Source: G963665495 sp963665495
Lineage (GTDB): Bacteria; Desulfobacterota; Desulfovibrionia; Desulfovibrionales; Desulfovibrionaceae
Direction of reading: 5' to 3'
DNA: 64,000 nucleotides
Assembly (NCBI GenBank): GCA_963665495.1
Contig: OY762289.1
Span: forward strand, 558,001-622,000
Both the position numbers and the translations under genes were made by a program. Below are positions 53,473 through 62,183 of this stretch, piece after piece; the first letter of the stretch is position 1, and every line of letters starts with the position of its first letter. The notes beneath the pieces were generated by a model, which worked only from the letters and a program-made list of their open reading frames with translations, ran no database searches and was not told where the DNA came from.

Positions 53473-54126
53473 TCATACTTGAGCAAGCCAGAAGGAATTT
53501 TGAGAAATAGTTTCTGGGATGTTAATCTGAACCAGCTTTGCCATGTCAGTCATTGCTCCCTTCATATCTTTTTGGTACTTTTTAAGAGCTGGGACACACC
53601 CCTCGTGCTTTAGTGTACAATTAGCACATTCGCCAAGATCAGGATCACAGCCCTTACAGGAATAACTTGCATACTTTCTAGCTGCTTCATTCATTCGGTT
53701 TAAGATAGCTGATAGCTCCATCTCATTCAACTCAACCAGCGTTTTCAGCTCTATCTGGATTGCTCTCCGTAAGGCTTGGACGGATGTCAATGCACCTTCC
53801 GGACAACCTTTTGCCATTCCAGGGCATTGATATACAATACGATGGTTCTCTATTTCAGCAAGCACCTTTCGTGCGATACTCTTTCTAACATCATATGGAT
53901 AATCTCTTTTTTCTGGGTGAATAAAACGAGGACGTAGAAGGGCTAACACGGCAATCAGGAACGTTAATACTAAGAACAATGCTGCGAGTGGACCTGCCCA
54001 GTTGCTTGGTATCATCCCGATTTCCCAATCAAATTTCTGATATAAAGTGAAGAACACAGCAAGAGCCAAGCCCGGTAAACCAAACCTAGCAAATACTGAC
54101 CAGAACTCTTTTGAAAAAGGATTCAT
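53473..54126 (-). CDS. Membrane protein with cysteine-rich soluble domain, unknown
   Basis: 217 residues. Two membrane helices near the N-terminus (FGLPGLALAVFFTLY; AGPLAALFLVLTFLIAVLAL), a basic linker (RPRFIHPEKRDYPYD), then a soluble helical domain with Cys at CPGMAKGCPEG and CKGCDPDLGECANC, then HEGC, which could bind a metal or cluster. AAGGGG lies five bases upstream of the ATG and a perfect palindrome follows further upstream. Last gene before the tRNA genes, inside the outer repeat. I do not recognise the family. Confidence 0.65.
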   Translation of the reverse strand: MNPFSKEFWSVFARFGLPGLALAVFFTLYQKFDWEIGMIPSNWAGPLAALFLVLTFLIAVLALLRPRFIHPEKRDYPYDVRKSIARKVLAEIENHRIVYQCPGMAKGCPEGALTSVQALRRAIQIELKTLVELNEMELSAILNRMNEAARKYASYSCKGCDPDLGECANCTLKHEGCVPALKKYQKDMKGAMTDMAKLVQINIPETISQNSFWLAQV

Positions 54127-54137
54127 GTTACCCCTTT

Positions 54138-54156
54138 GTATAACAAGTTGTTATAC
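54138..54156. promoter_or_regulatory. Perfect 19-base palindrome, probable operator
   Basis: GTATAACAAGTTGTTATAC, centred on one G, 12 bases upstream of the membrane protein start. The symmetry and TATAAC core suggest a repressor site overlapping the promoter of that gene. Confidence 0.55.
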
Positions 54157-54368
54157 TGCTTCTGGTTATCAATCATTGTTCCAATTCAGGCCGTCAGAAA
54201 ATCGTCGTTTTGAGGTTTAGCTACCTGGATATCATACAATTTTAAGAGATGTAAACGTCGCCCCCCATCTTCATATCCTCAACAACTCCGCGCTATCCTG
54301 CCAAGCCAGACCATTTTGTGGGCTGTGGACATTGGTAGAGTTTTGGTGGGGCACCCCCCAAACCCCAT

Positions 54369-54484
54369 GATGTGTCTCCAAAATATGCCACACAACAAAA
54401 AACGGGTCATCCGTTTCCGGATAACCCGTTGAAATCATTTTGGCGTCCCCAAGGGGATTTGAACCCCTGTCGCCGGCGTGAAAG
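54369..54484 (-). repeat. tRNA-Glu-linked repeat, copy D (functional locus)
   Basis: Covers the tRNA-Glu 3' half and its downstream terminator hairpin AACGGGTCATCCG...CGGATAACCCGTT (about 54401-54430). It is the template for copies A-C. Confidence 0.9.
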
Positions 54485-54518
54485 GCCGGTGTCCTGGACC
54501 AGGCTAGACGATGGGGAC
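54441..54518 (-). tRNA. tRNA-Glu (anticodon TTC)
   Basis: On the minus strand: acceptor GTCCCCA pairs with TGGGGAC, discriminator G, encoded CCA. Anticodon arm CCGGC-CTTTCAC-GCCGG gives TTC. T-arm AGGGGTTCAAATCCCCT. All arms pair, so it is functional. A terminator hairpin follows. It is the target-like site of the repeats A-C. Confidence 0.96.
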
Positions 54519-54534
54519 GCAGAATCTTTCTTTT

Positions 54535-54609
54535 TGGCTGGGGTAGGAGGACTCGAACCCCCAGTGACGGGGCCAGAACCCGCTGCCTTACCGCTTTGGC
54601 TATACCCCA
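54535..54609 (-). tRNA. tRNA-Gln (anticodon CTG)
   Basis: On the minus strand: acceptor TGGGGTA pairs with TACCCCA, discriminator G, encoded CCA. Anticodon arm GCGGG-TTCTGGC-CCCGT gives CTG. It lies 16 bases upstream of tRNA-Glu and is probably co-transcribed with it. Confidence 0.95.
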
Positions 54610-54681
54610 GCAGTGAAGAAATTCTTATGGCTTAAATTTGCGTCGCTGTCAATCTTTTTTTTTAATTATTTTTGACTTTTT

Positions 54682-55029
54682 TTATACAGCGGCAGCCAGG
54701 CGACGCGTACGCTTTTTCAGCTTATTGATCTTTCTACGAATGATCTCGCGGTCCTTACGGCTTTCGAGGTTGGTCTTTTCCGCACGCATGGCCTTGATCT
54801 CTTTTTTCAGCGAGGAGATCTGCGCCTTGTAGGGAGATACCTTGGTGCCTTCTTCGTCAACCAGGCCAAAGGCCTCTTTGATGGCGGTGAGGATATCTTC
54901 TTTGGTCATGCCGGATGCACCGGTGATCATGGGAAGCTTGTTGATGCAAAGTTCACGCAGCTCTTTTGCGGTCATTTTATCCAACGGCTTCTTCAATTCA
55001 AGGCTTTCTAAGGTAATTTCTTCAGCCAT
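54682..55029 (-). CDS. Rho N-terminal-like domain protein
   Basis: 115 residues. KPLDKMTAKELRELCINKLP, then MITGASGMTKEDILTAIKEA is a Rho-N/SAP-like helix-extended-loop-helix for nucleic-acid binding. The C-terminal half is a basic coiled coil (SSLKKEIKAMRAEKTNLESR, then KINKLKKRTRRLAAAV). The ATG at 55029 has AGGAGG seven to eight bases upstream; a Met six codons earlier has none. It probably binds RNA or DNA. It follows the DciA gene closely and precedes the tRNA pair. Confidence 0.75.
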   Translation of the reverse strand: MAEEITLESLELKKPLDKMTAKELRELCINKLPMITGASGMTKEDILTAIKEAFGLVDEEGTKVSPYKAQISSLKKEIKAMRAEKTNLESRKDREIIRRKINKLKKRTRRLAAAV

Positions 55030-55074
55030 GCGCCCATCCTCCTTCAAAAAAATACGCGCTAATCACGATGGTCT

Positions 55075-55527
55075 TTAAAGACCGAAAATTTTTACATAAG
55101 ATCGATAAGCCCGTCCTTCGGGCGTGTCCTCTGTCGGCACCTTGTCCAAGGTTCCCAACCCCGGAGGGGCTGCCGGCCTGGGCTTCTTCTGCGTACGGTC
55201 AATGCCCAGATGCTCGAAGCATTCATTGAGCGGTCGCCGTCCCCGGAGGAGTTCAAACTGTACTTTTCTGAAGCAATTGCATTCGAGAAAAGCGTTGGCC
55301 TCCTGAAGAATCCAGTCGACATAATAGCTTGCCTCTTGCATGGCCAGAGCGTCTTCACACCCCAGAATCAGGGTTGTTTTCGCATGTTTCAGAGGCCATG
55401 CCAGTTCTCCGACTTCCGGGCCGACAATGCGTACCCAGTTGCGCCAGAGCGATACCAGCTTAAAGGGGAGAACAGCATCGAAGCTGTTTTTAAGGTGTGC
55501 ATCAAGCACGTTTTTCAGGCTTCGCAT
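55075..55527 (-). CDS. dciA: DUF721/DciA-like protein
   Basis: 150 residues. The DUF721 core is seen in LVSLWRNWVRIVGPEVGELA, WPLKHAKTTLILGCEDALAM and EASYYVDWILQEANAFL, matching the DciA family that loads or operates the replicative helicase DnaB in bacteria lacking DnaC. The C-terminal half is Pro-rich and probably disordered. GGGAGG lies about eight bases before the start. It appears to be a core gene, marking the chromosome backbone right of the accessory region. Confidence 0.82.
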   Translation of the reverse strand: MRSLKNVLDAHLKNSFDAVLPFKLVSLWRNWVRIVGPEVGELAWPLKHAKTTLILGCEDALAMQEASYYVDWILQEANAFLECNCFRKVQFELLRGRRPLNECFEHLGIDRTQKKPRPAAPPGLGTLDKVPTEDTPEGRAYRSYVKIFGL

Positions 55528-55694
55528 AACCTTTTCCTCCCAGCGAGGCAGAACGATAGTATCTACGCTCGGCCCATCCAGTTGTCAAGAATATTTTTGC
55601 TTTGCCGAAAACTTTTTTAAAAAAGTTCCTTAAATCAGGTGGTTGAAAATTGCATTCGGTTGGTTATGCAACACGCTTCGATTGAAAAAAAGAA

Positions 55695-55714
55695 ACCCCT
55701 GCGTACGCAGGGGT
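55695..55714 (-). terminator. Rho-independent terminator of the serine dehydratase operon
   Basis: ACCCCTGCGTACGCAGGGGT is a perfect palindrome; on the minus strand it is followed by TTTCTTTTTTT. It lies 25 bases after the dehydratase stop. Confidence 0.88.
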
Positions 55715-55738
55715 GTTGATTCGCAAGGTCATTTTTCG

Positions 55739-57103
55739 CTAACAGAGAGGCAGGGCCTGGGTCAGGCCGCTTTTGGCAATTTCCTTGAATTTATCGCTGA
55801 TGTCGCGACCATGCAGGGCCATGGCGTCAACGACTTTGTCCAGGGTGGCCCGGCTGTCCGGATCCGCCACGGAGGACATCAGCGCGGCGTTATACGCCTT
55901 GATGGCGCCCATGGCATTGCGTTCGATGCACGGGATCAGCACAGCGCCTCCGGCAGGGTCGCAGGTCAGCCCCAGGTGGTGGCGCAGGGCGGTTGCCGCG
56001 GCGTGTTCGATAGTATCAAAAGAATAGCCCCAGGTTTGGGCGAGCAGGCCCGCTGCCATGGCCGAAGCCAGGCCGATTTCTCCCTGGCAGCCCACTTCCG
56101 CACCCGCGATGGCCGGATTGTTGTTGACCGCGAAGCCGACAGCGGCCGCCACAAGCAGCCCCGAACGCAGCACTTCCCGTTCGAGCTGAAAGTGTTCCTC
56201 GAGCAGGAAAAGCACTGCGGGGAGGATACCGCCGGCGCCCAATCCGGGGGCCGTGACTCCTCTTCCGCCGGCGGCATTTTCTTCTGCCGCCGCAACCGCA
56301 CAGGCCGAAAGACGCAGAAACAGCTGGCCTTCTCCCGGAGGAATTCCCTCTGCCCTTGCAAGCAAGGCCGAAGCCCTGCGCGGCAGTGCATACGGACCGG
56401 GCAGCGTTCCGTTTGCTTTCAGGCCACGACGGACGGCATCCTGCATGGTGTCTATAATGCTGTCCATGAACTGCGCAATTTGTTCCGGCGTTAGCCCCGT
56501 AAGCGCTTGTTCGTTTGCCAGCATGAGGTCCGGCACGGAAAGGCCGGAGGATGCAAGGCAAGCGCGCAACTGCTCACAGCTCTCAAACGGGTGGGGCGGT
56601 ACAGCCGGGACCGGCGTCTTATTGCCTTTCCATTGCAACGTACCGGCGCCCACCGAGTAGTACTGGCGCTCGAATATTTTTTTGCTTTCCTTGCCCCAAA
56701 GCGTGATGACCAGCGTGTTCTTGAACGGATATCGGTGCTTGAGGGCGTCGGAGATAAAATCATCCGCACTGATGGGCACCTGGATGGCGCCCAAGTCGAG
56801 CACATGTTCTTCGTCACGGGTTTGCAGCAGGTTGTGCAGCAGTGCCGGATCCGTACTTTCGGGCGTATATTCCAGAAGCCCGGCCAGCACTGCCTTATGC
56901 GTATTGTGCGCATGCCCTGTGGCGGAAAGCGATCCGAACAGTCGGACTTCGATCTGCGTTCCCTTGGCCAGCTTGTGGCTAGGGAGTTCGCGGACGCTTT
57001 CTATGAAGTCCCGCCCGGCGCGCATCGGCGCCAGGGTGTGGGAGCTGGAAGGACCTGGACCGATTTTGAAAAAATCGGTCAGCGTCTGGGTGGGGACGCT
57101 CAT
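55739..57103 (-). CDS. sdaA: L-serine ammonia-lyase, iron-sulfur, single-chain
   Basis: 454 residues. The N-terminal beta part has the signature FFKIGPGPSSSHTLAPMRAG and GSLSATGHAHNTHKAVLAGL; the alpha part has GRGVTAPGLGAGGILPAVL, NNNPAIAGAEVGCQGEIG and LGLTCDPAGGAVLIPCIERN, whose Cys residues bind the 4Fe-4S cluster. It ends in a Cys (LPLC), typical of the tail-in-active-site regulation of this family. It converts L-serine to pyruvate and ammonia. The ATG shares four bases with the RND pump stop and GAGGAAGG lies upstream, so its translation is coupled to an efflux gene, an unusual pairing. Confidence 0.95.
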   Translation of the reverse strand: MSVPTQTLTDFFKIGPGPSSSHTLAPMRAGRDFIESVRELPSHKLAKGTQIEVRLFGSLSATGHAHNTHKAVLAGLLEYTPESTDPALLHNLLQTRDEEHVLDLGAIQVPISADDFISDALKHRYPFKNTLVITLWGKESKKIFERQYYSVGAGTLQWKGNKTPVPAVPPHPFESCEQLRACLASSGLSVPDLMLANEQALTGLTPEQIAQFMDSIIDTMQDAVRRGLKANGTLPGPYALPRRASALLARAEGIPPGEGQLFLRLSACAVAAAEENAAGGRGVTAPGLGAGGILPAVLFLLEEHFQLEREVLRSGLLVAAAVGFAVNNNPAIAGAEVGCQGEIGLASAMAAGLLAQTWGYSFDTIEHAAATALRHHLGLTCDPAGGAVLIPCIERNAMGAIKAYNAALMSSVADPDSRATLDKVVDAMALHGRDISDKFKEIAKSGLTQALPLC

Positions 57104-60100
57104 GAAGCAGCACCTTCCTCTTCAGGTTTTTTTTCCACCGTATTTTTTTTACCAAAAAGGCGTTCGGTAAAGGATTCGATGACCACATAAAACACCGGCA
57201 CGAACAGCACACCCAGCATGGTGGCCGTGATCATTCCGGCGAAAACGGCCGTACCAAGGGCATGGCGGCTTTCCGCTCCCGCGCCCGAGGCGATGACCAG
57301 CGGGAAAACACCCAGGATAAAGGCGAAGGAGGTCATCAGAATGGGTCTGAAGCGCAAGCGCGCAGCTTCCATGGCGGCTTCGCGTATGCCCATACCTTCC
57401 TTTTCCCTGGCGTCCTTACAGAACTCGACAATCAGGATGGCGTTTTTACACGCCAAGCCTATTAATAGGACAATACCGATCTGCGTGTAGATGTTCACGT
57501 CAAAGCCGCGGATCATCAGACCGGCTGTCGTACCGATGAGGGCCAGAGGAACAGCCAGGATAACGCCCAGGGAAATGGTCCAGCTTTCGTACTGCGCACA
57601 GAGTACGAGGTACACGAATACGACGGCCAGGATGTAAATCAGGATGGCTTCGCTGCCCGTGGCTTTTTCCTGGAAGGAGATGCCTGTCCAGTCGAAACCC
57701 ACGGAATCGGGAAGCTCATGGGCGGCCGTAGATTCCATGATGGCCATGGCCTGACCCGAGCTGTATCCGGGGGCGGGCGAACCGTTGATGGTGGCAGCCG
57801 GGTACATGTTGTAGCGCATCACGATCTGCGGACCCATGGTCTTTTTCACCGTGGCCATGGAACTCAGCGGCGTCATGTCTCCGTTGGCGTTCTGCACCTG
57901 CAACTGCCGGATATCATCCACGGTGGCGCGATATGCAGAATCGGCCTGGACATTGACCTGGTAGTTGCGGCCGAATTTGGTGAAGTCGTTGACGTATTTT
58001 TGTCCCAGATAGGTCTGGAGCGCGCCAAAGACGGAATCCAGCCCGACGTGCATGTTCTTGGCTTTGACTCTGTCGAGATCGAAAAAGAGCTGGGGCACGG
58101 TTGCACGGAAGGTGGTAAACACGGTGGACAGCCCGGACTGCGTGTTGCATTTCTGGATGAAGTCGTTGGCAACGCTTTGCAGGCCGGTGAGGCCGAGATT
58201 GCCGCGGTCTTCCAGTTCGAATGCAAAACCGCCGGTGGTTCCCAGGCCCGTGATGGCCGGTGGCGCGAAAGAGACGATGGACGCCTCGTCAAAAGAATAA
58301 CCTACCAGGTTGAGTTGTTGTATTAGGGCATCGGCTTGCAATGAAGGTTTTTTGCGTTCATCCCAGTTTTTAAACACGATCCACATGGCCGCGGCATTGG
58401 AACTGACACCGCCATCGAGCATGGAGTACCCGGAAACGGACATCCAGTAATCGACGCCGGGAATTTTGGACATGGCCGCATTCATCTTATCCACAACAGA
58501 TTCCGTACGCTCCAGCGACGCCGCGTCGGGCAGCTGGATGCTGACCATGGCGTAACCCTGGTCTTCGTTGGGAATAAACCCGGTGGGCAGGCTGGTGAAT
58601 CCGAAGTAGGTCAGGGCGCAGATGCCGGCGAAGAGCAGCATGGAAAACCAGGCGCCCCGTGTGAATTTGTCGGCGATCCAGACGTACACTTTGGTGACGC
58701 GTTCGAAAGCCCAGTTAAAGCCGCGCATAAAGAAATTATGGGACTTGTTTTCTTCCTTGAGCACCAGGGCGCAGAGAGCCGGGCTCAGAGTCAGGGCGTT
58801 GATGGAGCTGAACACCGTGGATGCCGCGATGGTCAGCGCGAACTGTTTGTACATCTGGCCGGTAATGCCGCCCAGAAAGGCTGTGGGCACGAAAACGGCC
58901 AGCAGCACGAATGTGGTGGCATAAATGGGGCCGCTGACTTCCTCCATGGCTCTGATGGTTGCGTCGCGGGCGTTCAGGCCGAACTGCGACATGTTTCGTT
59001 CGGCATTCTCCACCACAACGATGGCGTCATCGACCACGATACCGATGGCTAGAACAATACCGAACAGCGTCAGCATGTTCAGCGAAAAACCAAGGCCAGC
59101 CATGACGATGAACGTACCGATCAGAGAGACCGGAATGGTTGCCGCCGGGATCAGGGTCGTACGCCAGTCCTGCAGGAAGACGTAGATGACGATGAACACC
59201 AGGATAATGGCGATGACCAGTGTTTCGATAACTTCGTCGATGGAGGCGGTGACGAACATGGTCGTATCAAGGGCGATGGTATACTTCATGCCTTGGGGAA
59301 AGCTCTTGCTGAGTTCCTCCATTTTTGCCCGGACCGTTTCGGCCAGATCCAGGGCATTGGCGCCGGGCAGCTGGTAGATGCCCAGCATGGCGCAGCCTTT
59401 GCCGTTGAGCTTACTGGACATGGTATAGGTTTTGGAGCCGAGTTCGACTCGGCCCACGTCGCCCAGATGGAGGATGCCGCCGTCGTCATTGACCCGCAGG
59501 ATGATGTTTTCAAATTGCTTGACCTGGTCAAGCCGTCCCTGCGCGTTGATGACGTACTGGAACTTTTGTCCTTTGGGGGAGGGCGGCTGGCCGATCTGGC
59601 CGGCAGCAACCTGTACGTTCTGTTCGGAGATGGCGTTGTTGACGTCGTCCACGGTCAGATTTCTGGCTTTCATCAGGTCCGGATCCAGCCAGATGCGCAT
59701 GCTGTAGTCGCCGGCGCCGAAGTTGAAAACGTCACCGACGCCGTAGAGGCGGGCAAGTTCGTCTTTGATGCGCAAGGTGACGTAGTTACTCAAAAAGAGA
59801 TCGTCGTGCGCCGGGTTGTCGGAGGTTATGCCCATCATCAGCACGATGTTGGTGGACTTCTTTTTCGTGGTGACGCCAAGCTGGGTCACTGCGCTGGGCA
59901 GGTTGGGCGAGGCAATGGCGACGCGGTTCTGGACAAGCACCGTAGCCATGTCCATGTCCGTGCCGACCTCGAAGGTTACGGTAAGCGTATAGGAGCCGTC
60001 GTTGGCGCTGGTGCTGGACATGTAGATCATGCCTTCGACGCCGTTGACCTGTTCTTCGATGGGCTGTCCGACGGTTTCAGCAACGATTTGCGCGCTTGCT

Positions 60101-60255
60101 CCAGGATAGTTGCAGGTTACCTGGACTGTGGGCGGCGAGATGTCCGGATATTGAGATATGGGCAAAGACTCTAGCGAAACCAGGCCCGCAATAACGATGA
60201 TGATGGAAATGACGCAGGCAAAAATCGGCCGGCGAATGAAAAAGGCGCTGATCAT
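57100..60255 (-). CDS. RND multidrug efflux inner-membrane transporter (HAE1/AcrB type)
   Basis: 1051 residues, the standard length. MISAFFIRRPIFACVISIII, SLPISQYPDISPPTVQVTCN, YPGASAQIVAETVGQPIEEQ and the proton-relay GIVVDDAIVVVENAERNM in helix 4 are classic HAE1 marks; GFIPNEDQGY and GLACKNAILIVEFCKDARE are also present. It exports drugs or lipophilic compounds by proton antiport as a trimer with the adaptor encoded ten bases upstream. AAGGAG precedes the start. No outer-membrane channel gene is in the operon. Confidence 0.95.
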   Translation of the reverse strand: MISAFFIRRPIFACVISIIIVIAGLVSLESLPISQYPDISPPTVQVTCNYPGASAQIVAETVGQPIEEQVNGVEGMIYMSSTSANDGSYTLTVTFEVGTDMDMATVLVQNRVAIASPNLPSAVTQLGVTTKKKSTNIVLMMGITSDNPAHDDLFLSNYVTLRIKDELARLYGVGDVFNFGAGDYSMRIWLDPDLMKARNLTVDDVNNAISEQNVQVAAGQIGQPPSPKGQKFQYVINAQGRLDQVKQFENIILRVNDDGGILHLGDVGRVELGSKTYTMSSKLNGKGCAMLGIYQLPGANALDLAETVRAKMEELSKSFPQGMKYTIALDTTMFVTASIDEVIETLVIAIILVFIVIYVFLQDWRTTLIPAATIPVSLIGTFIVMAGLGFSLNMLTLFGIVLAIGIVVDDAIVVVENAERNMSQFGLNARDATIRAMEEVSGPIYATTFVLLAVFVPTAFLGGITGQMYKQFALTIAASTVFSSINALTLSPALCALVLKEENKSHNFFMRGFNWAFERVTKVYVWIADKFTRGAWFSMLLFAGICALTYFGFTSLPTGFIPNEDQGYAMVSIQLPDAASLERTESVVDKMNAAMSKIPGVDYWMSVSGYSMLDGGVSSNAAAMWIVFKNWDERKKPSLQADALIQQLNLVGYSFDEASIVSFAPPAITGLGTTGGFAFELEDRGNLGLTGLQSVANDFIQKCNTQSGLSTVFTTFRATVPQLFFDLDRVKAKNMHVGLDSVFGALQTYLGQKYVNDFTKFGRNYQVNVQADSAYRATVDDIRQLQVQNANGDMTPLSSMATVKKTMGPQIVMRYNMYPAATINGSPAPGYSSGQAMAIMESTAAHELPDSVGFDWTGISFQEKATGSEAILIYILAVVFVYLVLCAQYESWTISLGVILAVPLALIGTTAGLMIRGFDVNIYTQIGIVLLIGLACKNAILIVEFCKDAREKEGMGIREAAMEAARLRFRPILMTSFAFILGVFPLVIASGAGAESRHALGTAVFAGMITATMLGVLFVPVFYVVIESFTERLFGKKNTVEKKPEEEGAAS

Positions 60256-60265
60256 GGATCGCTCC

Positions 60266-61612
60266 TTAGTTGGTTTTGGGGGCAGAGGCGCCGGTTGCCG
60301 TATCCGTTGCCTGGCCCTTGTCGTCAGAGCTTGAATCCTGATCCGCCGTGGCAGGAGTTGCTACCTTGGCGTCTGTCTTTTCAGCGGTTGCGGTGTCTTG
60401 CGTATCAGCTGTCTTTGAGGCGTCCGCTGCTGCAGGAACCGGTTCGGGTTTGGCTTCCTGCGGGGTCACTTCCTGGCCCGCACGGGCACGCTGCAGACCC
60501 TGGACTATGACACGCTCGGAGTCTTTGAGCCCCTTGGTGATCACTACGTAGCCGGCATCTTTGGGGCCGACGTCGACTGTGCGGTATTCGACCTTGTTCT
60601 TGTCGTCGACGACAAAGACATAGTTGCCTTGCTGATCGGCGGCAATGGCCTGCTCAGGCACGAGCAGAGCGTTTTTGAAAACGCCCAGCGGAACGCGCAA
60701 CCGGACGAAGAAACCGGAGAGCAGATTGCGGTCCTGGTTTGGGAAAACACCGCGGACCTGGATGGTGCCCGTGTTGGGATCCATTTCGTTGTTCATGAAG
60801 TCGATGTCACCCTGGTGAGGAAAATTGCTTTCGTTGGAAAGCTGCAGCTGCACCATTCCGGAGCCTTCGTCAGGGTCGTCGTTCAGGTGGCTTTTTCCGG
60901 CTGCTCTGGCCATTTCTCTGTAGGCCAGCAAATCGTTTTCACTGACGTTGAAGTACGCATAGATGGGATCATCGTTTACGATGGTGGCGAGCAGCGTGTT
61001 GCCGTCGGAACCCACCAGGTTACCCGTGTCCACCTGGCCACGGTTGATGCGGCCGTCGATGGGCGCGACCACATTGGTGTACTGCAGCTGAATGTTCGCG
61101 GCTTCGAGTTCCGCCTCAGCCGCGGTCACTTCGGCTTTCGCCTCGTCGGAGGTGGCTTTGGCCTGCAGTACGTCGAATTCGGACACAGCGCCTTTTTTAC
61201 CCAGGTAGGCCTGGCGCTGGTAGTTGGTCAGCTCCAGAGCTGCCTGAGTTTTCTTGACATTAAGCTGCGCAGCAGCCTGGTCCACGGCCGCCTTATATTC
61301 TTTCGGATCGATCTGGAACAGCACGTCGTCCTTTTTGACCATGGCGCTGGGTTGAAAATCAGTGGACAACAAAAAGCCTTTAACTCGAGCGCGCACATCT
61401 ACAGTGGCATTAGCGGAGGTATTTCCTGTAAAATACGCGTAACGGGTAACATCGCGAATCACAGGTTTCTGCACCGTAACCTTGGGAGGCGGCGGCGGCG
61501 CGTAAGCATTTTTATCTTGGTCGCAGGCCGTCACTGATATCACCATGAACAAGGCGATACTCAGTGCCAACAGGGGCCGCCAGGGGTGGAAAAAAGAACA
61601 GTCAGGGCGCAT
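60266..61612 (-). CDS. RND periplasmic adaptor lipoprotein (membrane fusion protein)
   Basis: 448 residues. Lipobox VTAC at ~27-30 anchors it to the membrane. YFTGNTSANATVDVRARVKG begins the lipoyl-like barrel, followed by the helical hairpin (AAAQLNVKKTQAALELTNYQ and matching arm), NVVAPIDGRINRGQVDTGNL, and the beta-barrel and membrane-proximal parts. Residues after ~400 form an Ala/Thr/Asp-rich tail (PVPAAADASKTADTQDTATA), which is unusual for the family and probably disordered. GAGGAG precedes the start. First gene of the operon adaptor-pump-serine dehydratase. Confidence 0.94.
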   Translation of the reverse strand: MRPDCSFFHPWRPLLALSIALFMVISVTACDQDKNAYAPPPPPKVTVQKPVIRDVTRYAYFTGNTSANATVDVRARVKGFLLSTDFQPSAMVKKDDVLFQIDPKEYKAAVDQAAAQLNVKKTQAALELTNYQRQAYLGKKGAVSEFDVLQAKATSDEAKAEVTAAEAELEAANIQLQYTNVVAPIDGRINRGQVDTGNLVGSDGNTLLATIVNDDPIYAYFNVSENDLLAYREMARAAGKSHLNDDPDEGSGMVQLQLSNESNFPHQGDIDFMNNEMDPNTGTIQVRGVFPNQDRNLLSGFFVRLRVPLGVFKNALLVPEQAIAADQQGNYVFVVDDKNKVEYRTVDVGPKDAGYVVITKGLKDSERVIVQGLQRARAGQEVTPQEAKPEPVPAAADASKTADTQDTATAEKTDAKVATPATADQDSSSDDKGQATDTATGASAPKTN

Positions 61613-62116
61613 GAGCCGCTCCTCCGAGCTAAGGGTTTGGAAATGTAATTTCTTATGAGAGCTTATACTTAGGGTAGAATTAAAAAAAAGCCAAGTCTCG
61701 GGCGTAAAAATCTCGCGTTAAAAATAATAAGTCAAGGGGGTAAAATGTGATAACATGTTAAGATTATATGGATGAAAATTACACTTTTGAAGAAAAACAT
61801 ACCAAAATGTAACAGAATCTACGTTTTACTGCCGACCCTCTGGAGCTTCAAGAAACATAAAGCGGGCACTTGGAAATCTGTTTGGCGGCATCCCGTCCGG
61901 GAAAGCACTTTCCTGGCAGTGATGTTTTTATTCGGCCTTTCTGCTGCAGTGTGACGTTTTCCGGGAGTTTCACCTTTGCTAGAATACCTGAAATAGACAT
62001 GATGGCAAGATCAGATTTTTTTTGAGGAAGTTCATAATAAAGGCCTCGACGCAGTGTAATAGTTGAGATCTGCCGGAATGTTATGATTTGTAATGGTAAT
62101 GTAGTACGCAAGTAAT
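61613..62116. other. Intergenic stretch between the two efflux operons
   Basis: No gene. TAACATGTTA (61751-61760), a perfect palindrome, could be a repressor site for the adaptor-pump operon. No regulator gene (TetR or MarR type) is nearby. Confidence 0.4.
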
Positions 62117-62146
62117 AAAAAACCCCCTTTCGAAAAAGGGGGGTTG
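62117..62146 (-). terminator. Rho-independent terminator of the second RND gene
   Basis: On the minus strand CCCCCCTTTTT and AAAGGGGG pair around TCG and are followed by TTTTTTATT. It lies about 40 bases after the stop of the pump gene. Confidence 0.85.
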
Positions 62147-62183
62147 TCATCAGTCCATGGCTGCTTTTTGCGAAGCCTGCAGC

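Noticed and set aside
29321..54484. The four spaced hairpin copies as a CRISPR-like array
   Set aside because: Spacing is kilobases, the copies are tRNA-derived and no cas gene is present.
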